64,000 bases of DNA, from assembly GCF_000213175.1 (NCBI RefSeq), contig NW_009799179.1:6991981-7055980 (forward strand). The letters run 5' to 3'. Positions 48,143-60,795 of the stretch are shown piece after piece. The notes beneath the pieces were generated by a model. That model was not told the origin of the DNA. It saw nothing but the letters and a program-made list of their open reading frames with translations, and did not search any database. Source of the DNA: Neurospora tetrasperma FGSC 2508. Taxonomy: Eukaryota; Ascomycota; Sordariomycetes; Sordariales; Sordariaceae. Numbering within the stretch: position 1 is the first letter of the stretch; the number at the start of each line of letters is the position of its first letter. Made by a program: the position numbers and the translations under genes.

Positions 48143-48904
48143 ATGGCCAAATCGGATCTCGACAACGCCAATCCCACCGTCCTCAGTGTCTCACAACTGC
48201 CCAGCAGGAATCTAGCGAAGGGCCATGTGAGAAAGGGCCCGGATTCCAAATATGACCACATCTTGTTCCCAAAGCAGTGGTGGGCAGGAAGTTCCCTGAA
48301 CACTGACCCGTCGGTGTGGACATCAGACGAGGACGAGGACGACGACTTGACTTTGGCGACAGATGAACCCATTGACGAGCAGGAAATCTATGGTGAGAAC
48401 TACGACCCGTCAAGTTGCACGTGTATAGCAAGGCGCAGTCCATGTTTCAACTGCCTGTCTCACTCATCTCTGTTCTATTTTTACGAAAACCCACACCGGT
48501 GATCAGACAGCTGATGTCTTGTTTTAGACCTGCTATCAACGATATCGGACCCTGAACACCCCGTCACCCTGGGTCAAATCGCCGTCGTCAGACTTGACGA
48601 CATCCATCTTAGCCCATCTCCCGCCGAGCGTCTAGATCCAAACACCCTGACCAATGTCGAGGTTGACCTTACGCCCACAGTGAACCACTGTTCTCTGGCG
48701 ACTGTCATTGGTCTTGCCGTCCGTGTCCGACTCGAGAACGCTCTGCCTCCCAACTATCGCATCGTCGTCCGCATGAAGGATGGCTCCCATGCTCAGGATG
48801 ACCAGGTGAACAAGCAGCTGGGAGACAAGGAGAGAGTTGCCGCTGCTCTGGAGAATGACACCCTGAAGGGCATCATCGAGAAGATGCTGGAGACTTGCGT
48901 CTGA
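48143..48904 (+). CDS. cia2: Cia2/MIP18-family cytosolic Fe-S cluster targeting protein
   Basis: Two exons (48143-48392 and 48528-48904) give 208 residues. After a variable acidic N-terminal part (TSDEDEDDDLTLATDEPI) comes the MIP18 (DUF59) domain. It reads EIYDLLSTISDPEHPVTLG, QIAVVRLDDIHL, VEVDLTPTVNHCSLATVIGL (with the conserved reactive Cys) and RVRLENALPPNYRIVVRMKD. Cia2 works with Cia1 and Mms19 in the cytosolic Fe-S targeting complex, which hands 4Fe-4S clusters to nuclear and cytosolic enzymes such as DNA polymerases and helicases. Length and domain order match fungal orthologues. The intron is 135 nt. The symbol is that of the yeast orthologue. Confidence 0.94.
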
Positions 48905-51900
48905 GTACAATCCAGATAAGGGAGCTCCAGAGATGTCCATTTTCTGCGAATTATCATTCACGTTGCTATGGCTTTCCAGGCTTGACCCTACGCGGCGGTG
49001 TTTCGTGAGATTATATCCGCAGGATTGCCGTATTGGTCACTGGTGGCAACGCTATTTTATACTACGTACAACCCCCCCTCGTTACGGGGCACATGCGTGG
49101 CTATCCGGTATGTGCGGGGGTTCGTAGAGGAATTGATATGACGATGCGAGACATCGGCAAATTCTGATACCTACCGTCGCCTTTGTCGATGTTCAAATTT
49201 CCACTCAGGGCTCAGCACTCTGTTTCCCATGCCAGTCCAAAGAGAAAGGGCCAGCAGCCATCCCAACCCAAGCATTGGAATTGCAAGCTCCGAGAGTTTA
49301 AAAATGAAAGGCACGATGTCACTTGATATTGCATCCCAATCTTGAATGGTGATCATGGGCGATTTTTGCGGTGAAACCCATGTCCCTAGCATCCTGCCAC
49401 GGGCTTAGGTCAATATTTATCTATGGCTATCATATGATGATAGAAAAGACACCCCACGTTACTTCTTTTTTGGTCCTCTTGCATAAATACAATCTTTACT
49501 CTTTGTGCTAATGTCACTAAGCGTCTACGTCCTCGCCGCCGAGTCCGAGGATCTTTGGACTGAACATTGACGAGGTTGACATGGTAATTACCGAGCTGAC
49601 CTATCCACCCAAACAAAACAGAATCAACAAAGGTTTGAAGTGATTTTTTAGGGGCGAATGATGATTTTGGATTCTGTGATAGGAGGGTCGAAGGGGTTAC
49701 TGTCGACACATCCACCTACTTCCCCCGACACCAGGCTCTAGTGTACGACAGACGGTTCATCCAACCCATGACTTATGTAATCGAGTACAGTATCGAGAAT
49801 GCGGACGTTAAGAACCCCACTTTCCATTGATCGACGGAACCCATGTGCTTCATGAACTGATCTACATGATGTGGACATAGCCCGTTTTAAAGTTGACGAA
49901 TTCAAGAGACTACAAAGTTGCTGCAATTTGCGTTCGGGTCATGTGGGTAGGGAAATACCATGGAAAGAAGAGAGCCCTCCGATGCCTCTCACAAGCTCCA
50001 AAAGAGCGTGAGGAAGTCCGAGGCATCTTGATCCTACCTTCACAAGAACTCATCGAGTGTGTTTATATACCACCACACCAAGCCCAACATCATCAAAGTT
50101 TCGGCACCAACACAGCCGACGTTTCAGACGTGACTTTAAATGTCCTGTTCCGAGGTTACTAGTAGAATGTAAACCTTTGCAATACAAAGAGGACTAAGTG
50201 TGATTACGTAACCAGCTCTTCCTGCCATTATGCATTACCTCCAGGGAGACTGGTGCCTGGAGCCACATGTCAGTGTAGTGTGTAGAGTCCAGTTTTGCAC
50301 AGTTCCTCTGGAATCTCTGCCCACCATCGTAAACACTCATCTCCTTTCACTCCAATGCTTGCATACTTCTGTGGGTTAAACTTCACTCCACCACTTCACT
50401 CATCTTTACCCAATGGTCAGTGGGGGAACTCGTCGATGAACGGTTACTTCTATCCAGCCACATATGGTACTCTACGCGCAGGGGAAACAACACACGAATA
50501 CTATCACCGCCTCCGTATGTTAACGAGCTAGTGGCCGTTGAGTCCTTTCCTTTTTAGTTGGTGATTGACACACTCTACAGCCATTCAGGAACACTTGAAC
50601 GAAAACAGAAGGTCGTACCTTTGTTTCATTGCTCGCGTTCAAACAATTGCACCTATCAGTGAAAAGCACCAAAGTCACCACATCCAGTCCACACACACCC
50701 TATACTCGATACAGGCGAAGTGTGGTGTATATTACAAAAACCAAGTGGATGAGTTCAATATCTGATCATGGATCCTCTACTGAGAGGTGTCTTGGTTGAC
50801 CCCATCAGCATTCCCATCTGAGCTTCCTCGCTCCCACCAAGCACCAACAAGCCTCCATCAAGTGCATCCTGTCAGCCTGTCAAGCCTGTTCGCTTCATTT
50901 CTCTGGGTTTCCCCATGTCCATCCATGTAGCACCCATGCCATGCCCAGGCCAGAATCGTCTTCAATCCTCCACATCTCCAACCTGGTGCTGATGCTACAT
51001 GATTATCAAACGATCAGCAAAGGCTGCGCAAAATTGATGTATCTTACCGGACCGGGTCGGGTCGGAAAAGCGCGAACCACCCCCCATCTTCCTTCCCCCC
51101 CTCCCTCATAAAGCCGCGAAAAACAAAATTGACACCGAGTGGTTTCCATCTCGCTGTCCACATCTTTTTTGCAAGTTCAACCGAGGGAAGTCACGTTTGA
51201 GAGGGTTTGATGCCGGAATAGTATCCAATCATCCGCTCCAGATTCAAACCTACGAAATGCCTATCCACCGGAAATCAATACATGGAACACACTGTGATGG
51301 TAGTAGCTCGCCATTAGTAACTAGCAGCTTCGTGGTTCAAGCAAAGGACAACTACAGTGTACCAAGATATTATTCCGGTCTTCCCTGTACTCACGCCGTG
51401 GTGTACATACCTACAGTACTCCATACCAAGCATGCTAGATGAAGGAAGTGGAAAAGAAAATGGAAAGAGCCAACGATTAACAATGGCGTTAACGCCGAGA
51501 AGAGCGCGATAAGTCAGCGTTTGAGCTGCCATGCCACGGTACACCGGATATAAAGTGAACTCTACGTCTGTTCTAGGAACCGTACAACAAGGGTAGTAGA
51601 AAAAAGGTACTGCGCCTTATGCTCGGCCTATACATACACTGCTTGCATGCGGTACATAGGTATTCGATTGTACACTTCCATTGATCGCTGATTACGATGG
51701 ATTCGTACCTTGGTATCACATCTCCCGGTACGTCCCCCTGGAGCTTTGTCCACTGGTGTTTCGGCTTGAACTCGATTCCCTTCTCATGTTCAGTTGCAGA
51801 AGGCAAATGGAACACGAACATAGAACAAAACAAAAGGGAACCGAGAACGCGCGGCAACAAGCAAAACTGATGTGGCCGAGGCTCCTTCTCAAGGAATGAA

Positions 51901-52248
51901 CTATTGACGAATCTATCCGGCTACTCTTCCTTAACCTACACTGATAGTGTTTCGGTGTCGCACATATCATGATGCGGTCCCTATTACATCCAAGTTAGAT
52001 CACCTCAACATCGTTTTCAAGAGTGACAAGACTTTTCGTGACCATTTACCTTGACATTTGAATTGAACATCTATCTTTCTTCGCTTTTTCATGCCCAGCA
52101 AAATTTTTCTCTTTGAAATGGAATCACACGAACGCCCCCCATCCACCAGGAATGCTTAGACCACCTCTACCCAGAAATCACATAAACGAGGTGAAAAAAC
52201 TGACAAGTCACATTCGTCGCCTCACCCACCCAATTTTCTCTAGGTGCT
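48905..52248. other. Intergenic region between convergent cia2 and snu114
   Basis: A 3.3-kb stretch, long for a tail-to-tail gap. Two minus-strand frames at 49715-49410 and 49392-49171 look vaguely protein-like but cannot be spliced together in phase with the GT and AG sites present. No other gene or repeat was recognised. Confidence 0.5.
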
Positions 52249-55200
52249 TCACGCCTCACCCAGGGTGCCGCTCTCTATCAAGCTCTGGTAAAACTCGGGC
52301 TCCAGAAACTTGGCCACGCTGACATCCTCGCTCAAGCCCTTGCGCCGCCTCGTCTTGAGCACGAAGTCTCTCGCCGTCGCCTGCGCGTTAGCCATTTGCA
52401 GCGGACGCAAGACGATCTCCTTGTCCAGCGGATCACCGGGAACAATGTTCCACCTGTCGAAAACTAGACTGACCATGGCCTGGCCGGGCGTGTTGATCCT
52501 CAGATCGGTCTCGAAGCCGAAACTGTCGATGACGGGCAGCAGGCCGTTGACGCGGTAGAGCGGGGTGCCGGCAATGGGGCCATCGGACAGGACGTGGCCG
52601 CGACGGCGGGCCAGGATGTTGTAGACTGTGCTGACGGCATCTTGAGGACCGGTCATGGAAACCGAGTACATGGGCTCCATCAGGCGAGGCGAGGCCATCA
52701 AGAAGGAACTGTAGCAGGCGCGGCGGGACGTGGGGATGATCTGACCACCGCCCCGGAAGATGGCCTCCTGGGCAAGCGACACGTCAATGAGTCGGAACTT
52801 GGTGTTGCGTATTGCTGGTTTCACAGACAGGTTAGCACCCAGGAGACATGTGAGGGGGGAAAACGTGGATATCGTGGGAGAAGAGTGCCCAGAAGCGTGA
52901 CTGAGCAGCTCTCGTGAGCCGGACCCATTCAGCCAACGTTGGCCGAGCTGGTGTTCGCAAGGTGCCTCATCGTTGCAGTCTGCAACTTTTTTGGGACTCC
53001 CCCGCTTGTGAACGCCCAGAACCCCCTTCTGACAAGGGCACCATGCACTGGCAAAAAAAGAGGGACCAGATCCTGTAGTGAAGGCTGCATTCATATCCTG
53101 CTTTGGGGCCTCCCTCCCAGCTGCCACTTTCAGCAGGTCACTGGAGCCCCCATACTGCAGGTCTTTACTAATGGTGTCAAGCGCGGCCGAATCTGTGGCC
53201 GCTAGGAGATATGACTGCATAGGCACGCGGCGGCAGTCGAATGCAAGACGCTCAAAGAAGAGAAAGAGATAACTTACGCTCTTCGCAAAGCGGGCCTTCC
53301 CGGACTGCCCAGTTGAAGCCTTGGCGAATGAAATCCTTGACAGTATTAAGTCGCTTTTTGTCAACCTGTTCATCGTGTTAGTAGCCAGGAAGTAGAAGAC
53401 GGCCCGGTTCCGACGATCACCGCAAAAACCTGGGTATAACGGCAACTGGTGTCCCGAGCATGGGAAAGGAACTCGCAACTGACCTCTGATGGTAGGGTGT
53501 CATCCTGCAAGATGTTGGGTCCCATCTCGTCTGGACCGAAAGCCCAGATACTCCTGGCTGCGAGGAGATCCCAGCCATACTTCTCCTCGAAAAATTTGGC
53601 GATCTTTCGTACAGGATCCCGAATCCTGACCGCTCCGGACTCGATGTCCTGCGCGATGCCATCCTCCAATGGCTCCGCCACCATTGTAATGGTGTTCTTC
53701 TTATTGGGGGTAATGGCGTAGCATTTGGTTGCGGACATGTCCTGTACCGTCTCGCAGAATCGAACCACAGGATCCGATACCCTGATCTCCATATCGGCAT
53801 ATAGACGACGTAGGTCATGCAACACGCAGTCCATGTATAGCTCGCCAGTACCAAGAATAATATGCTCTCCCGATTCCTCCACCTTGGTGGTAATGAGGGG
53901 GTAGCTCTTGTTGATTTTCCTGATGCCGTCAAGCATCTTGGGTAATTCAGACGGGTTGATGGGCTCGACAGCAACCTTAACGACGGACTGGGTGAAGTGC
54001 GAAATAGGCTTGAAGATGTAGGCATCCTCATCATCCTCAAATTTCTTCTCCACAATAGTGGCAGTCTTCACGATCGAGTTGTCAACGCCACCCAAGAGAA
54101 CCCAGTTACCAGCGGGCACGCCGTCGGTCGGGATGTTGTATCGTGTTTCGGCGATGAAGACATCGGATATCCTCGCCATGGCCATATCTTCTTCGTCGTC
54201 GATAGAATAACCCTCGCCAAGCACGCGGACCTCTGTGCCAGGGCGCGCAATACCGCTCATCACACGGCCAAACGAATAGAAGCTCTTCGCATCGGGAGCA
54301 CTGAACAGCTTGGACACATACAACACAAGCGGGCCATTTTGGTCGCAGTTCAGCATAGACTCAGCAACCTTGCTGTCCAGAGGGCCTGTGTAGTACTGTT
54401 CGAGCTTTTGCTTTGCAGCCTCAGCCGGCGATGGGATATGCTGACAGACCATGTCTACGAACCCGGTAGATGGCCCAAAGAACTGCTCGCAAACCAATTT
54501 CAACAAGACCTTGGGGTCAGTCTTGTACTGCGATGGCTTGAGCTGAATGCCCAACTTTTTCAAGGTACCCTTCAGTTCTTCCGGACTTTCGCTAATCGTA
54601 TGCGAGTACAACTTGTAAATCGGCTCCATGATGAAGTTGACAAAGGACCTCTTAGCCCCTTCTTCGATAGGTTTCCTTGTGAAACTTCGCTTTTGCGGGT
54701 TAAAGTAGATGTCTCCCCAGAGGCGCCTCGCAAACTCTTCCGAGTTGACACCACCATACGTGTCCGAGTACATCTTGGCGAATGACTGAAGAGTGAAACA
54801 CCAGCCCATGGACGTGCAGGCAAACAGAACATTTCCTCTCTCTGGACTTAACCTCCTCTCTTCACCTCGGCCTGGAATTGTGTTCTCAATGACAGTGTTG
54901 ACTTCTTCGATCACATGCTTGAGTTTGTAATAGGCATCGTTTGGCGGCAACTTGAGCTCGAGAATTAACCGGTCCATCTTGTTGACAATGAGGGCGAGTG
55001 GGATGTTCTCCAAAACGGCGTGCTTGATGATCTGTTCTGTGTTGACCTGAACCCCCTCCACAACATCGACCACCAAACAGACACCATCCACAAGCCTGAG
55101 CGAAGCCGCAACTTCGTCAACAAAGTCCACATGACCTGGCGTATCGATCATGTTGAAGAGATGTGATTTTCCTTTTGTTCCTTGGAGGACCAGGCTCATG

Positions 55201-55947
55201 GGCGAAGCCTTGATGGATAATCCTCGTTCCCGCTCGAGGATGTGAATGTCTGTGTACCGCAGCTGCTCGTCGCGCTTCTTTCCCGTTCGCTTCTCAAGTC
55301 TGTCCGCAATGTCATGCGTCTCTAACACCAACATATCCATGAATGCTGTCTTTCCGTGGTGTAGATGTCCAGCAAAAGCCACGTTACGGATTTGTTCGGG
55401 GAAGTTCATAAGATCGGCCATGAACGTGCGGTCAAAGTATACGGGAGGTAGGTCTGCTTCTTCGATGCTGAACTTTTTTTGCTCGACAGGGGCGATGATC
55501 GGCTGTGTTAACGGTTGCGCATCCTCCTCTTGAACCAAAAGTTCGACGCCCTCGCCATAGACCTGTGCGGCTGTCGGGTAGTACTGCTTGTCTTCATGGA
55601 GAACAACGGCGTTGGAGGGTCCTTCATCGTCAACTTCCATCATCTCCTGCGCCGGAGCTTCTGGGGCTTCCTCTGGGTAATCATCGTAAACGTAGTTTCC
55701 AGCGTCGACACCGTGTTCGGACTCTTCCTCGGAGGCTTCAGCATCACCGCTACGCATCAAGAGTTAGCACCGCCGAAAGAGAGAGTATCATAAAGTGAAA
55801 GGGATTGGATATTAGCCTCAAAAAGACGATGGAGTCTTGACCAAAACACAGCCCAGACAGACCATCCTTCTGCGACGCGACGACGTCATGGAGATAGCAT
55901 CATACGTACATGAAGTTTCCGAACTCGTCGTACAAATCGTCGTCCAT
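52249..55947 (-). CDS. snu114: Snu114/EFTUD2, GTPase of the U5 snRNP
   Basis: Four exons (55947-55910, 55749-53484, 53365-53278, 52814-52249) give 985 residues. The protein is an EF-2-like GTPase with an acidic N-terminal extension ([20 protein letters not shown], then many Glu/Asp). The G1 loop [11 protein letters not shown] is near residues 137-147. The G3 loop DTPGHVDF and the G4 loop NKMD follow. Later domains include the EF-2-like [20 protein letters not shown] and the C-terminal [20 protein letters not shown]. Snu114 sits in the U5 snRNP beside Prp8 and Brr2 and controls spliceosome activation and disassembly. The third intron (53277-52815) is 463 nt, far longer than others here. The first exon is only 38 nt. 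The assignment is firm; the symbol is that of the yeast orthologue. Confidence 0.96.
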
Positions 55948-56864
55948 CGTGTATCGTCGATTATGATTGAGCGTTACTCCAAAGCCACTTTGTCTCGAAA
56001 AGGGTAGCCGTCGCGTTGTTGAGCAATGGAAGTTCAGAGATCTTGACTGGGACGTTTGCTGGATTTTCGTCGCTGTCTTTGCACAAGGCTGATGTCAACC
56101 AGTGAACTCTCGCCGCGGCGCGCAGTGGACCAAGCTTCAACCGTGTACCTAGCGCTGGACTTGAAGGTCCCTTGCAACTAACGAAAATGGCAGACTTCAT
56201 TTAATGGTAGAGACTAGTGTTTTAGTAATGTGGCGCTAGCTTCGGCATCGACAACAGGAAGTGGCTGGTGCGCAGATCTACTGCTCTAATATTATCAGAT
56301 CATCTGATAAAATCTTTGCGCGCAATGATGGCACCACGGGTCCACGGCAGAGCATGCAAGCAGATTCCCGCAGCGGACCACGTCAGAAACCATCTAGGCT
56401 ATCGCGGTGTCCCTCAGGGTTCTAACACTCCATAAACCTCCACAACTGCCCCTTACCCAAGTCGCCACATCCTAGTCTAGAAAGACGGGTTCAAGAGGTA
56501 TCATTGGAAGAGAGCCAGTTGCCGCCGGCATCGGACACCTCACACCACTTTGTCAAAGTCTGCGAGGGTCCATTTCTCTTATTCCTGTAGATCGGCACTT
56601 TTCCGGATAAAGACTGATAAGACCTCGCGTTGAAGGCGGTGAGAGGACCAGAAGTGACAGCTACAAGGTCCCCGTCGTCTCAACAATTTCCCCTATCCTG
56701 TCCCGCGTCCAAAAGACAATCCTGGTAGTTACGGGCTGAGCTTTATTAGAACAACGCTTCCCACATCTTCACTGTTGTTACCTGGCTTCACCCGGTTTCA
56801 TTCCATAATCTTTAATTCCAAAACCCGTCTTTTTCCTCAACTCCAAGCTTCCAAACTAGCCATC
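55948..56864. promoter_or_regulatory. Divergent promoter region snu114 / acetyl-CoA acetyltransferase
   Basis: A 917-bp region separates the two divergent start codons. It holds a 19-bp palindrome with paired GATA motifs at 56292-56310. The final 160 bases before the thiolase ATG are pyrimidine-rich. No coding sequence was seen. Confidence 0.6.
56292..56310. promoter_or_regulatory. Palindromic paired GATA-factor motif
   Basis: TTATCAGATCATCTGATAA is a palindrome with 9-bp arms around one base. It presents two TGATAA cores (WGATAR consensus) on opposite strands. It lies about 360 bp upstream of the snu114 start and 555 bp upstream of the thiolase start. Binding by a GATA factor is inferred only. 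Confidence 0.45.
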
Positions 56865-58333
<1,469 letters not shown>

Positions 58334-58729
58334 GTGGCTGGCGCTTGTGTCTCGATCATTCTATATACCCACATATCTTTCCACATGGCTCGCGGGGCGG
58401 AGTTTTGCAGAAACGAAAAAGCATACATGCCTTGTGATTACCACACGAGGATGACATTCTAATAAAAAGTTTTGATGATTGATGATAGATCAACAACTAG
58501 CTTGCCCTTCGTTAAGTCAAGCCTTTAATAATACTAAAACCCAACCCATACACGGAATATTGTTCTCGACGTAATTCGGACCATGGCTGTCATTCAAAGA
58601 GTTCATATCATTCGAAATCATGACGAATTTGATTTCACTGCTTTACTACTCATGAAGAGACAAATCCTAGTTGGGATGGATGTGGTTCAAACCCCAATAA
58701 AACGATGGCTTAAGTGACTGCGCGCTTGC
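58334..58729. other. Short convergent intergenic region
   Basis: 396 bp between the thiolase and WDR89-like stop codons, containing the overlapping 3' flanks of both. AATAAAA and AATAAT-like elements near 58460 and 58530 could serve polyadenylation. No gene was seen. Confidence 0.6.
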
Positions 58730-59970
58730 TTATACACTGGGCCGCCACGCCTTGATGCAGCTGTCCTCTCCGGCGGTAAAAACTACTTGCTGCTCATCAA
58801 CAAAGCAAAAGCTGCGAACAATCTCGGATCCATGTGCCCCCGGAAGACCTACCACAGTCTCACTATCCAGGCTCCATGAAGCACCATTCTTCGATAGATG
58901 GATCAACCGGAACAGTTCTTGACTATTCGTCCCCCCCATACGTGGTTAGCACATACTCGAAAGCTGGTTTTCCACTAAAAAGGGCAAAGTTGTCCCAGGG
59001 AATAAACTCACTCCTGTGTTCCGGCACCAATTACCGCCCCAGCACCCGTCACCTTCGGAATAACGTTGCACAAATACTGGCAATCCACCACCTTGCGAAT
59101 GTCGCCCAGGTCGAGCGTCGGCGAGCCCTTCTCAACCGTCTCGCCCATGTCGTACAGCGCAAACCGCTCGTCGTGCGACACGGCGTACACCTCGGTCTCG
59201 TTCAGGAAGCCGGCCCGGTGCACGGAGCCGTGGTTGAAGGCCGCGATCACCACTTCGTCTTCGTCCGTAATGCGCGTGTCGCACACGTTGACGAGTCCGT
59301 CGGTCGAGCCGGTGAGAAGGAGGTGAGGGTTAGTGGGGTGGAAGGAGAGCTCGGTTACGTCGTCGCTGTGGACTTCGTCGTAGTGGATTTTGGGAACGCG
59401 GGGGGAGCGGAGATCCCTTTTTGTTGGAAGTTAGTGAGATTTTGTCTGGTTGGAGGTGTCGAACAGCAGGTGAGCTGAGCTTGGGTACGTAAAGTCTTAC
59501 CATAAAAGAATGGATGCTTGGTGGTTAGCCAGTTCGGTGCCGGCAGCTAATGTGTTTGTCTGTTCCGAGCAAGCAAGTGAGAGCAAACCAGGACCTTCGC
59601 CTGGCGTCCCTATTTGCAGCACTGGTGTGTTGGCCGCATCGCTTCTCAGATCCCAGAGCGAAACCGTCCCGTTCTCGCCTGCTGTGGCAACGATCGAGTT
59701 TCCAACGCTGAATACTTCTGCGCAGCTGATGTTCCCATGGTTGGTCTGGACTTTCTTGAGAGGTCCCTGGTTGAGGCGCAGAGGGTTGAAGATGGAGAGA
59801 CTTTGGTCGGAGCCAACGGCTGCTAGCCCAGCAGACACGGGGATGATGTCTGTGATGTAGGTTGGTTCGGAACCAGGATATTTGAACCCGTCGGTACAAG
59901 AAAGGGCATACATCGTGACTGGTTTATTTTCGGGGGCTGAAAGATTTCGCTCTGGTACAATGGTTTGCAA
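58730..59970 (-). CDS. WDR89-like WD40 repeat protein
   Basis: Three exons (59970-59501, 59416-59012, 58922-58730) give 355 residues. WD repeats are seen as GNSIVATAGENGTVSLWDLR, HQASILLWDLRSPRVPKIHY, PHLLLTGSTDGLVNVCDTRI and QQVVFTAGEDSCIKAWRP at the very end. The whole protein appears to be one propeller. The pairing of a CDTRI repeat with a following HDERFALYDMGE repeat is typical of the WDR89 family. The molecular role of that family is poorly known, so only a scaffold function can be inferred. The gene is convergent with the thiolase gene and divergent from hrd3, with 825 bp between the start codons. Confidence 0.82.
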
Positions 59971-60795
59971 AAGATTGGTGAGAGACTTCTCCGTTCAGTT
60001 GTAAGTCGATTTGAGCTGTACAAAGTTCTTAGTCTTGATGCTTCGGTCTTGAACGGTCCTAATGTCTACCTGTACATGGTACTCACATCAGATAAAAAGA
60101 GTAATCCGACTTCCCAAACAGATTGTGCTATCATTCACTGGTCACAATTAGGGATTATTCGAAGATTTATTGCTGTTATTCTGTTCTTTGAGTTTACAGG
60201 TGAACCTTGAAATGATAACTACATACTTCTTCAAAAGCGCACTTCGGATCGCAAGCCGCGGCAGCTGTCCGCCAGCTGACTGACCAATCACAAAAGCAGG
60301 TACGTACGCTACAACTGACGGGACGCGGCTGTCGAGGTTTTGAGCTTTGCGGGCGCCCGGGGTAGGAGCGCGGACCCCTGTCGAGCTCGCTCTAGAACGA
60401 TTACAAAATGGGAAGTCCACGCTGGGTGTTCAAGTTCACTCTGGACACCTAGCTGGTATTTATGATAGATAGCGTTGGTTCGCGGCTGCTGTGGACGCTA
60501 CCACTACACAACAGTAAAGGTGTACTGTAGCTACTGGTAGTGACTACGCCACGATTTATTGACGTGATTTACCTCGACATACGTCCCGTCTAAAAAGAGT
60601 GCTGATATTCAATCGACCTAACAAGCTCGAATACTTGCACCACATCTGCTCCTTTTAGGATCCCACTGCAACGGACCACCACGGACTGCAAACAACGTTA
60701 TTGCTGACAATCTGTTGCTAATACATCACGAGTCTGATAATGGCATGACTCTTTCCTCTGGGTTTGCCTCTACTACTTTTCCAAAGTCGACAACC
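59971..60795. promoter_or_regulatory. Divergent promoter region WDR89-like gene / hrd3
   Basis: 825 bp between the start codons. No distinctive binding site or gene was recognised. Confidence 0.55.

Noticed and set aside
49171-49715. Two minus-strand frames (49715-49410 and 49392-49171) that could form a small membrane protein.
   Set aside because: The available GT donors and the AG acceptor at 49394-49395 do not join the frames in phase, codon use is weak and no family is recognised.
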